A DNA stretch of 5,112 nt, from NCBI GenBank assembly GCA_041648755.1, contig JBAZOJ010000252.1, positions 1 through 5,112 on the forward strand, read 5' to 3'. The DNA is from JBAZOJ01 sp041648755. GTDB lineage: Bacteria > Planctomycetota > B143-G9. The notes beneath the pieces are model-generated. The model was given only the letters and a program-made list of their open reading frames with translations, was not told the DNA's origin and made no database searches. Positions within the stretch are counted from its first letter, which is position 1; the number at the start of each line of letters is the position of its first letter. Positions 1 through 5,112 of the stretch are shown here, in pieces. The position numbers and the translations under genes were made by a program.

Positions 1-1
1 C

Positions 2-2107
2 CCCCGTGCCGACGAGCCCTCTGCGGAAGCGCAGGCATTGGCAATCTGCAGGGCGTTCGGAATCGCTTCTGTGGCGTTCAGCAACACCAGTGAGGCGCAG
101 ACTTTCTGGGGAAGCGGAACCACCAATTTCGCTCCGGACTTCATGCATGTTTCTCCTAAGGATGGTTACACATATAGGTATTTCTCCAATAGCAGCGCCC
201 CGGACAGGAACGACGCCACGAAGTTCGTGTACTTGGCTGTTCCCGAGAATCTCAAGGCTGGCAAGAGGGCGTTTTTCCTTGATGAGGCTCGGACCCGCTT
301 CGAAGCGGGTCTCGCCACGGATGAACAGGTTCAGATCCTCCGGAATCTCAGACCCGTTGGCATCAATTGGTCGCTCGACGACCACAAGAGAGTTGGAGTT
401 CTTGGGATCGAGTTCTTCGACCTTGAACTCAGGACCTCCAACGAAGCAAGTGCCAAAGCGATCTGCATATCATTTGGCTCCCTTTCGGCAGAATACATCC
501 AGACAAAGGCAGCCAAGGGATTCTGGGGCAGCGGTACTACCGATTTCACTCCTCTCTTCGCGCATGAACCGCAAAAAGGCGGCTACAGGTTTCAGTATTT
601 CTCCAACAGCTCGGAGCCAACCGCAAATGACGCCACGAAGTTCGTGTACCTTGCAGTTCCTTTGAGCATAGCCACAGGCGTGAGAGCGTTCTATGTTGAC
701 GAGTCGCAGACCATCTATGAGTCATCTCTGACTTCTGGTGTACAGAATAGCGACCTCTTGGATTTCAAGCCATCTGGCGTCAGGTGGGATCTCGACGACA
801 ACAAGCGGATAAGTATCGCGGAGGTGAACTTCGTCCCTTGCATCAAGGAGAACGTTGATCGGGAATCTGACAGCGAGTACGCGGCGTGGCTGACATGTGC
901 AAGGTTCTGTTTTGCTTCCCAGAAATTTGGCCACTACCGAGTCAATTCCAATTACTGGGGCAGCGGCACTACCGATTTCACTCCTTACTTCACGCACATC
1001 TCGCCCAAGGGGGGGTACGCGTTCGCTTACTTCTCCAATAGCTCTGCACCCGGGACAGACGACGCAACAAAGTTCGTATACCTTGCCTATCCCGAGGCCC
1101 TAAAGACAGGCAAGAGAGCTTTCTACCTTGACGAGACCCAGGAAATGTACGAGGGATCGCTGGCCACGGAGGAACAGGTGCGCTCCCTGCTGGGCTTCAA
1201 ACCTGCAGGCGTCAAGTGGGCTCTTGACGGGAACAAGAGGCTCGATGTTCCGGGGGTGGAATTCGTAGGTTCGGCAAAGCAAAGTGCGAGTTTACTAAAA
1301 GCAAGGGAAACCTGTTGGAACTTTAGCGAAGCCGCCTTTCTTTTCAGCCGGGGTAGGGCAGACAAAAGTTACTGGAGCAGCGTAACCACGGACTTCGGCC
1401 CCCGATTCACGCATATCCCCTCCGGAGACGGATACACATATCGGTACTTCTCCAATAGCACCGCTCCGAATGTACACGATGCCTCCAAGTTCGTGTACCT
1501 GGCGATTCCCGATTCCAGATGCACAGGCAAAAGGGCAATCTACGCAGACGAGTCGCCGATCGTGTCTGAGGCAGCCGTCACATCGGATGAACAATGCCGC
1601 GCTCTGCGGGACTTCAAGCTGTCGGATGTCAACTGGACCCTCAACAACAAGAGGATCGAGATTCCGGGGGTAGCTTTCGATAGTCCTGACCGCCGGACCA
1701 TAAACATGACATCAGCGTACCTGACCTGCGTACTGTTCGGTTCCGCTGCCTTGGAGTACAGCAAGACGCGGGCGAATCATGCCTTCCGGGGTAGCGGAAC
1801 ACAAGACTTTTCCCCTCAGTTCGCCCACACCACACCAAAGGGCGGCTACGTTTTTGCATACTTCTCCAACAGCTCTGCGCCCGACAAAGACGATGCCACG
1901 AAGTTCGTGTATCTTGCCTTTCCTGTTGGCCGGACAACTGGAGACACGGCGTTCTTCATATTCGAGTCTCAGGTTGTCTCTTCCGTCTATCTTCCGAATG
2001 ATGCGAAGTACCGAGCCCTGAGGGATTTCAAGTCCAGTGACATCAGGTGGGAGCGGGCCGACATTACGCGGCTCCAAATACCGGGCCAGACGAACTTAGG
2101 CAGGTAG
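2..2107 (+). CDS. Exported five-repeat protein of unknown function (5' end outside window)
   Basis: Open from the window's first complete codon to TAG at 2105-2107, giving 701 visible residues. The first codons (PRADEPSAEAQALAIC) align with residues 22-37 of the next gene (PKADEPSAEAQALAIC), and the DNA at 8-50 differs from 2222-2264 at one base. The true start therefore lies upstream, with about 21 residues of signal peptide missing. The TTG at 38 is an internal Leu codon, not a start. The mature protein is five tandem domains of 128-144 residues, visible residues about 14-152, 153-296, 297-435, 436-573 and 574-701, and almost nothing else. Each carries an N-terminal Cys, FxPxFxH, YFSNS[ST], a YLAxP strand and a Trp near its end. 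Copies 4 and 5 are the most diverged (WSSVT and FRGSGT in place of WGSGT). No enzyme motif or internal membrane segment is visible. Export is inferred from the shared leader; function is unknown. The gene probably forms an operon with the next one, 45 bases downstream. Confidence 0.9.
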   Translation, partial: PRADEPSAEAQALAICRAFGIASVAFSNTSEAQTFWGSGTTNFAPDFMHVSPKDGYTYRYFSNSSAPDRNDATKFVYLAVPENLKAGKRAFFLDEARTRFEAGLATDEQVQILRNLRPVGINWSLDDHKRVGVLGIEFFDLELRTSNEASAKAICISFGSLSAEYIQTKAAKGFWGSGTTDFTPLFAHEPQKGGYRFQYFSNSSEPTANDATKFVYLAVPLSIATGVRAFYVDESQTIYESSLTSGVQNSDLLDFKPSGVRWDLDDNKRISIAEVNFVPCIKENVDRESDSEYAAWLTCARFCFASQKFGHYRVNSNYWGSGTTDFTPYFTHISPKGGYAFAYFSNSSAPGTDDATKFVYLAYPEALKTGKRAFYLDETQEMYEGSLATEEQVRSLLGFKPAGVKWALDGNKRLDVPGVEFVGSAKQSASLLKARETCWNFSEAAFLFSRGRADKSYWSSVTTDFGPRFTHIPSGDGYTYRYFSNSTAPNVHDASKFVYLAIPDSRCTGKRAIYADESPIVSEAAVTSDEQCRALRDFKLSDVNWTLNNKRIEIPGVAFDSPDRRTINMTSAYLTCVLFGSAALEYSKTRANHAFRGSGTQDFSPQFAHTTPKGGYVFAYFSNSSAPDKDDATKFVYLAFPVGRTTGDTAFFIFESQVVSSVYLPNDAKYRALRDFKSSDIRWERADITRLQIPGQTNLGR
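41..457 (+). repeat. Gene 1 repeat domain copy 1 (139 aa)
   Basis: Opens AICRAFG and contains FWGSGTTNFAPDFMH, YFSNSSAPDRNDATKFVYLAVP and FFLDEA, closing with INWSLDDHKR and GIEFF. The middle is nearly the same DNA as copy 1 of gene 2: bases 234-277 are identical to 2448-2491. Downstream of that block the two copies diverge sharply. Confidence 0.9.
458..889 (+). repeat. Gene 1 repeat domain copy 2 (144 aa)
   Basis: Opens AICISFGSLSAEY and contains FWGSGTTDFTPLFAH, YFSNSSEPTANDATKF and YVDESQTIYESSL, closing with VRWDLDDNKR. The usual VPGVEF ending is replaced by IAEVNFVPC, with an extra Cys. Bases 629-649 are identical to 212-232 in copy 1. A charged linker (KENVDRESDSE) joins copy 3. Confidence 0.9.
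890..1306 (+). repeat. Gene 1 repeat domain copy 3 (139 aa)
   Basis: Opens LTCARFCFAS with two Cys residues. It then has the near-consensus segments YWGSGTTDFTPYFTHISP, YFSNSSAPGTDDATKF and YLDETQEMYEGSL, and closes with FKPAGVKWALDGNKRLDV and PGVEF. This is the copy of gene 1 closest to the family consensus after its first helix. Confidence 0.9.
1307..1720 (+). repeat. Gene 1 repeat domain copy 4 (138 aa, diverged)
   Basis: Opens ETCWNFSEAAF. The WGSGT motif has become WSSVT, and the GG before the Tyr strand is GDGY. The sequon-like NSS is NST (YFSNSTAP), and the acidic loop is NVHDASKF. Two extra Cys residues appear (RCTGK, EQCRAL). Trp of VNWTL and the PGVAF ending are kept. Confidence 0.88.
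1721..2104 (+). repeat. Gene 1 repeat domain copy 5 (128 aa, C-terminal, diverged)
   Basis: Opens LTCVLFGSAALEYSKTR. It has FRGSGTQDFSPQFAH, in which the otherwise conserved Trp is Arg, then YFSNSSAPDKDDATKFVYLAFP. The DE[ST]Q motif is FESQ. The usual VPGVEF end is replaced by QIPGQTNLGR before the stop, so the last strand is lost or altered. Confidence 0.88.
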
Positions 2108-2113
2108 TCCGCA

Positions 2114-2147
2114 GATCGCTTTTCATCGGCCCCACAGGGCCGGGAGG
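2114..2147 (+). promoter_or_regulatory. Conserved leader with hairpin and Shine-Dalgarno before gene 2
   Basis: Bases 2114-2134 are identical to 3969-3989 before gene 3. Bases 2127-2142 form a perfect 6-bp stem, CGGCCC-CACA-GGGCCG, whose last G is the first base of the GGGAGG Shine-Dalgarno (2142-2147). The ATG follows 5 bases later. The pairing could modulate ribosome access; that is inference. Confidence 0.6.
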
Positions 2148-2152
2148 TTGAT

Positions 2153-2224
2153 ATGACACGCAGGTTGTTCGCTATCGCGCTGCTTACGGCTGTTTTCTGT
2201 TGCACGCTCAGCGTCCCGAAAGCC
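2153..2224 (+). other. Signal peptide coding region of gene 2
   Basis: Encodes residues 1-24: basic start MTRR, hydrophobic core, then CCTLSVPKA. The cleavage site is uncertain because Pro stands at -3 if cut after Ala24. Bases 2192-2223 are identical to 4048-4079 in gene 3, although the two mature proteins are unrelated. Confidence 0.8.
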
Positions 2225-3955
2225 GACGAGCCCTCTGCGGAAGCACAGGCATTGGCAATCTGCAAGTCGTTCGGCTCTGCGGCCGTAGCTTACAGCCAGA
2301 CGAAGGCCACGCAGGACTACTGGGGTAGTGGGACCACCGATTTCAAACCCCATTTCAGCCACATCTCGCCCAAGGGCGGTTACGTGTATAGGTACTTCTC
2401 CAATAGCTCAGCCCCGGACAAGAATGACGCCACGAAATTCGTGTACCTGGCTGTTCCCGAGAATCTCAAGGCTGGCAAGAGGGCGTTTTTCATTTCCGAG
2501 TGTCAAATCGTCTATGAAGCATGGCTCACGACGAATGAGTCGGCAAAAGCACTTCAGGATTTCAGGCCCGCTGACACCAAGTGGGCGTTCGACGACAACC
2601 ACAGGATTGAGGCACAGGGAGTCGTTTTCGAAGAACTGAAGGATCCTGCGGATAACGCGCACGCGGCAGTCTTAACCTGCCTGTCATTCAGCTCGGCCGC
2701 GATTGAGTACAGCCAGTCAAGAGAGGACTTCTGCTACTGGGGCAGTGGAACCACCGATTTCACCCCTCATTTTGCCCATGTCAGTCCGCACGACGGATAC
2801 GTGTTCAGGTACTTCTCAGATAGCAGCACTCCTGACAAGAACGATGCTATCAGGTTCATCTATCTTGCCGTCCCGGTTGATCCGATGACAGGCAAGTGGG
2901 CCTACTTCATTGACGAGTGCCAAGTCCCTTACGAGGCGGCGCTTACTGTGCCCGACCAGTACATCGCCCTGCAGGAGCTGAAGGCCGCGGGCATCAAATG
3001 GGACAAAGGCGACAAGTCCAGGCTCGAAGTCCCGAAAGTGGCGTTCTCGATCTATGTAGGAAGGCGCGCTGAAGTGATTCGGCCCAGGACACTCCCTCGT
3101 CCTGCGAACGATCCCGCGTCAGTCTGCAAGTCATTCGGCTCTGCCGCCGTCGCCTACAGCCAGACCAAGCCGACCCAGGACTACTGGGGTAGCGGAACAA
3201 GCGACTTCACGCCCAACTTCACCCACGTCTCGCCCAGGGCAGGCTTCACGTACAAGTATTTCTCTAACAGCTCAGCTCCGGACAAGGACGATGCAACCAA
3301 GTTCGTGTATCTGGCGTGTCCCGAGAACCTGAATGGGGACAAAATGGCGTACTACATTGACGAGACGCAGGAAGTCTTCCGATCGTCACTGCTGACGGAT
3401 GAGACACTGAAAGCCCTGTTGGATCTCAAGAACGAGAATGTCAAGTGGGATCGAGACGACACCACCAGGCTCGGTGTTCCGGGGATTAAATTCACAGAGC
3501 AAGATCGAATAACACGAAACGAGTCCGCGGCGTTGTCAACCTGCAAGTCGTTCGGCTCTGCTGCCGTTGCCTACAGCCAGACAAAGGCGACTCAGGATTA
3601 TTGGGGCAGCGGGACGTTGGACTTCACTCCCCACTTCACACACGTTACCCCCAGGGGCGGCTACAAGTTCCGCTACTTCTCCAACAGCTCCGCCCCCGAT
3701 AAGAACGATGCTACCAAGTTCGTTTATCTGGCCGTCCCGGTTTCGACTTCCACCGGTCAGAAGGCCTATTACCTCGACGAGACCCAGACAATCTACGTTG
3801 CCACCGATCCGGCCCGCGGAAACACGGAAATTCTTACCCCTGCCCAGGTGACCGCGCTCAACGCCTACGTGGACAAAGCTGACTCTCTTCCCAACTGGAG
3901 GATCGACGACCGAACAAGGCTTGGAATCCCCGGTGTGGAGTTCATGTGGAAGTAG
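2153..3955 (+). CDS. Exported four-repeat protein of unknown function, paralogue of upstream gene
   Basis: Complete gene of 600 residues. The ATG at 2153 is preceded by GGGAGG (2142-2147) with a 5-base spacer, and the protein opens with a signal peptide: basic MTRR, hydrophobic core LFAIALLTAVFCC, then TLSVPKADEP. Cleavage is likely near residues 20-24. The Cys pair at 16-17 lacks a clear lipobox, so lipoprotein status is doubtful. A short linker leads into four tandem domains at residues 35-173, 174-322, 323-461 and 462-600. Copies 1, 3 and 4 share CKSFGSAAVAYSQTK almost exactly. Copy 2 is more diverged, has extra Cys residues (FCYW, DECQ) and ends in a basic, Pro-rich linker. Copy 4 carries an insertion and ends the protein with VEFMWK. 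The domain is the same as in the upstream gene and, in its middle part, resembles pilin-like or DUF2950-type globular domains; this is inference. The product is probably periplasmic, surface or extracellular. A binding, adhesive or structural role is possible but not shown. Confidence 0.93.
   Translation: MTRRLFAIALLTAVFCCTLSVPKADEPSAEAQALAICKSFGSAAVAYSQTKATQDYWGSGTTDFKPHFSHISPKGGYVYRYFSNSSAPDKNDATKFVYLAVPENLKAGKRAFFISECQIVYEAWLTTNESAKALQDFRPADTKWAFDDNHRIEAQGVVFEELKDPADNAHAAVLTCLSFSSAAIEYSQSREDFCYWGSGTTDFTPHFAHVSPHDGYVFRYFSDSSTPDKNDAIRFIYLAVPVDPMTGKWAYFIDECQVPYEAALTVPDQYIALQELKAAGIKWDKGDKSRLEVPKVAFSIYVGRRAEVIRPRTLPRPANDPASVCKSFGSAAVAYSQTKPTQDYWGSGTSDFTPNFTHVSPRAGFTYKYFSNSSAPDKDDATKFVYLACPENLNGDKMAYYIDETQEVFRSSLLTDETLKALLDLKNENVKWDRDDTTRLGVPGIKFTEQDRITRNESAALSTCKSFGSAAVAYSQTKATQDYWGSGTLDFTPHFTHVTPRGGYKFRYFSNSSAPDKNDATKFVYLAVPVSTSTGQKAYYLDETQTIYVATDPARGNTEILTPAQVTALNAYVDKADSLPNWRIDDRTRLGIPGVEFMWK
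2255..2671 (+). repeat. Gene 2 repeat domain copy 1 (139 aa)
   Basis: Opens AICKSFGSAAVAYSQTK and contains YWGSGTTDFKPHFSHISP, YFSNSSAPDKNDATKF and FFISECQIVYEAWL, closing with TKWAFDDNHR and GVVFEE. Its first 25 codons from Cys encode the same peptide as copy 4 but differ at 11 synonymous sites. Confidence 0.9.
2672..3118 (+). repeat. Gene 2 repeat domain copy 2 (149 aa, with long linker)
   Basis: Opens LTCLSFSSAAIEYSQSR and contains CYWGSGTTDFTPHFAHVSP. It is the only one of nine copies in which YFSN is YFSD (YFSDSSTPDKNDAIRF). FIDECQVPYEAAL carries a further Cys. The domain ends with KVAFS, and a basic Pro-rich linker of about 25 residues (GRRAEVIRPRTLPRPANDP) precedes copy 3. Confidence 0.9.
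3119..3535 (+). repeat. Gene 2 repeat domain copy 3 (139 aa)
   Basis: Opens SVCKSFGSAAVAYSQTK and contains YWGSGTSDFTPNFTHVSP, a GF in place of GY, YFSNSSAPDKDDATKF, an extra Cys in YLACPENL and YIDETQEVFRSSL. It closes with VKWDRDDTTRLGVPGIKF. Confidence 0.9.
3536..3952 (+). repeat. Gene 2 repeat domain copy 4 (139 aa, C-terminal variant)
   Basis: Opens STCKSFGSAAVAYSQTK and contains YWGSGTLDFTPHFTHVTP, YFSNSSAPDKNDATKF and YYLDETQTIYVATD. After this comes an inserted segment (PARGNTEILTPAQVTALN, then AYVDKADSLP) before NWRIDDRTRLGIPGVEF. There is no trailing linker, and the protein stops three residues later. Confidence 0.9.
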
Positions 3956-3968
3956 CCAGGCACGCCCT

Positions 3969-4000
3969 GATCGCTTTTCATCGGCCCCAAGGTCGGGAGG
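3969..4000 (+). promoter_or_regulatory. Conserved leader with hairpin and Shine-Dalgarno before gene 3
   Basis: Second copy of the leader seen before gene 2. Bases 3982-3995 can form a 5-bp stem, CGGCC-CCAA-GGTCG, with one G-U pair, again running into GGGAGG (3995-4000). The ATG lies 8 bases further on. The loop and one stem position differ from the first copy but the pairing survives. Confidence 0.6.
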
Positions 4001-4008
4001 CTAAGAAG

Positions 4009-4080
4009 ATGTTGCGCAGGACCTTCGCCATCGCGCTCTTGACGGCCGTTTTCTGTTGCACGCTCAGCGTCCCGAAAGCT
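4009..4080 (+). other. Signal peptide coding region of gene 3
   Basis: Encodes residues 1-24, differing from gene 2 only at residues 2 (Leu for Thr) and 5 (Thr for Leu). All other differences in the DNA are synonymous, and the last 32 bases before the final codon position are identical. Confidence 0.8.
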
Positions 4081-5112
4081 GACGAGCCACCCGCAGACTC
4101 GCTGGCGAAGTACTTGCCAGCGGAGACGTTCGTCTATGTCGAAGCGCCGGACTTTGGCGGTCTGCTGAAGCGTTCTCATGATCTGGCAGTGGCAAAGGTA
4201 TTCGAAGAGAAAGGTCTGCTCCAGGCCATTCTCGACTCGTATGGCGCGGAGGGGGAACCTCGGATCCATCTCGATGCTTTCTCGAAGGCAGTTACCGAAC
4301 TGGCCCCAGGCCTTTCCTCCACCTTTACCGGGAGGGCAGAACTGGCGGTTATCTTGCGGCCTGACAAGACGTCCGCCATGATTCTCTCGTTTCGGGTCGC
4401 CGAAGGCAGGGAGGTCCAGGCGGCAGCGGCCGTCGAGGAAATCGCAAAGAGGCTCGTGGAGCAGATCGTAACCGGAGTTGCTCTTACGATCGTGAGAACT
4501 GACTTCGCTGGAGCGAAACTGCTCGCCGTGTCGAAGGTGGATCGTCAGAGCGAAGAGAATATTCCGTGGTTATGCGCTGCCGGAGGATACTGCTTTCTGA
4601 CAACGAGCAAAAAGGATATGTGCACAATGTTGGATTTACTCGCCGCTCCCCCCGCGCAGAACCTCCTTGGTCTGCCCGCGTACCGCAGTGCTTACGCCTC
4701 CGTTGCCGGATGCGAAATTCGGGGGTATGTCTCGATCTGCAATATGCTGCGCAATTCGACGGACTTTCGGGGCAGCTTCAGCAAGCTTGTTGGCAGGGAG
4801 GAAGTCTCCGTGTTCGACAGCGCTACGCTTGCCTTTGGGGCGTCGCTGAAAGGGCTCGTGATTGAGGACGAGTACCACTTGGGCCTTGGCGGAAAGCAGT
4901 GGGCTTTTCCTGCGGACTTGTTCCCTGAAGCGCCTTGCAAGGCTGCTTCCGCGAGTATCTTTCCAGGGGAGACGGTCCAGTTCTTCTGCTTGAACCTGAA
5001 CCCGGCGGGAGTCTTCCGGTTTCTCTCAAACCTTCCAGGTTGCGGTGAAGAGGGATTGGCGGCACTCAAGCAAAGGGGCATCGATATTGAAGCTGGCCTC
5101 CTGCCGCTCATT
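4009..5112 (+). CDS. Exported DUF3352-like protein (3' end outside window)
   Basis: An open frame of 368 codons from ATG 4009 to the last base of the window, with no stop. GGGAGG at 3995-4000 lies 8 bases before the start. Residues 1-24 are a signal peptide nearly identical to that of the preceding gene (MLRRTFAIALLTAVFCC, then TLSVPKADEP). The mature part is unrelated to the repeat domain. It begins SLAKYLPAETFVYVEAPD (residues 31-48), followed by a helical stretch with LLKRSHDLAVAKVFEEKGL. A strand TGRAELAVIL (107-116), a second segment around SAMILSFRV and a helix with AAAAVEEIAKRLVEQ follow. The order LPAxTxxYVExPD, then GxxALAV, then a V-A-A-x-E helix, then a later 'LLGLPAYRSAY' segment is what I know of DUF3352 proteins, which are of unknown function and frequent in Planctomycetota and relatives. 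The family assignment is moderate. The shared leader and 53-base spacing suggest co-expression and co-export with the repeat proteins. Confidence 0.88.
   Translation, partial: MLRRTFAIALLTAVFCCTLSVPKADEPPADSLAKYLPAETFVYVEAPDFGGLLKRSHDLAVAKVFEEKGLLQAILDSYGAEGEPRIHLDAFSKAVTELAPGLSSTFTGRAELAVILRPDKTSAMILSFRVAEGREVQAAAAVEEIAKRLVEQIVTGVALTIVRTDFAGAKLLAVSKVDRQSEENIPWLCAAGGYCFLTTSKKDMCTMLDLLAAPPAQNLLGLPAYRSAYASVAGCEIRGYVSICNMLRNSTDFRGSFSKLVGREEVSVFDSATLAFGASLKGLVIEDEYHLGLGGKQWAFPADLFPEAPCKAASASIFPGETVQFFCLNLNPAGVFRFLSNLPGCGEEGLAALKQRGIDIEAGLLPLI

Noticed and set aside
6..665. 219-codon plus-strand frame overlapping gene 1
   Set aside because: It is rich in Arg, Ser and Pro with no family features, and similar shadow frames recur at the same place in other repeat copies (for example 2328-2639), as expected from repeated DNA read out of frame.
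1712..2077. Minus-strand open frames opposite genes 1 and 2, the longest 121 codons
   Set aside because: They lie wholly opposite well-supported repeat domains, lack Shine-Dalgarno sites and recognisable motifs, and reflect the low frequency of stops in GC-rich antisense DNA.
38..2107. TTG at 38 as the start of gene 1
   Set aside because: The frame is open upstream to the window edge, and codons before 38 encode ADEPSAEAQA, matching the mature start of gene 2. The Leu is internal.
2127..2142. Hairpin between genes 1 and 2 as a Rho-independent terminator
   Set aside because: The stem is followed by GGAGG and the start codon, not by a run of T, so transcription termination here is unlikely.
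2198..2203. Cys16-Cys17 of the signal peptide as a lipoprotein lipobox
   Set aside because: The residues before the Cys are A-V-F, without the small residue normally at -1 or a Leu at -3, so a lipobox is not supported.
41..3952. Regular repeats of about 417 bases as a CRISPR array or satellite DNA
   Set aside because: The repeats are far too long for CRISPR, remain in frame and differ mainly at synonymous sites, so they are protein domain repeats.
4692..5111. 139-codon minus-strand frame near the 3' end
   Set aside because: It sits opposite gene 3, which has a signal peptide, Shine-Dalgarno and family-like motifs. The minus-strand product has none.

Overview
The window holds three genes on the plus strand, closely spaced and probably co-transcribed. 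Both ends cut through a gene. Genes 1 and 2 encode exported proteins built almost entirely from tandem copies of one domain of about 139 residues: five copies in gene 1 and four in gene 2. Gene 3 encodes a different exported protein with features of the DUF3352 family. It is open to the last base of the window and has no stop here.

Layout: gene 1 (2-2107) lacks about 21 N-terminal residues. A 45-base gap carrying a hairpin and Shine-Dalgarno follows. Gene 2 (2153-3955) is complete. A 53-base gap carries a second copy of the same hairpin and Shine-Dalgarno element. Gene 3 (4009-5112) runs off the end. No stretch over 60 bases is without a gene. I see no tRNA, rRNA, insertion sequence, CRISPR array, clear promoter or Rho-independent terminator.

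The most unusual feature is the modular construction. Genes 2 and 3 have unrelated mature proteins but nearly the same upstream leader, the same Shine-Dalgarno and almost the same signal peptide (MTRRLFAIALLTAVFCC... versus MLRRTFAIALLTAVFCC...), including 32 identical bases. The visible start of gene 1 matches the same junction. The repeat domains show the opposite pattern: their protein sequence is kept while synonymous sites have changed. The repeats look old and selected, while the leader looks recently copied or homogenised.

The repeat domain runs: a short Cys-containing helix (CKSFGSAAVAYSQTK), a [YF]WGSGTxDFxPxFxH segment, GGYxxxYFSNSSAPDxxDATKFVYLAxP, a GKRAFYxDE[ST]Q strand pair, and a closing KPxxVxWxxDxxxRLxVPGVxF. 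I do not recognise it as a named family. Its middle resembles the globular part of pilin-like proteins (GYxF...AxPxxxGxRSFFxDESG) and DUF2950, which is inference only.

Organism: moderately GC-rich, with Shine-Dalgarno sites, Sec-type signal peptides, large secreted repeat proteins and a DUF3352-like protein. This suggests an environmental Gram-negative-type bacterium, perhaps of the Planctomycetota or a related lineage, at low confidence. A working model is an operon of co-exported envelope or extracellular proteins, two of them multi-domain filaments or adhesive or binding arrays. No function can be assigned from sequence alone.
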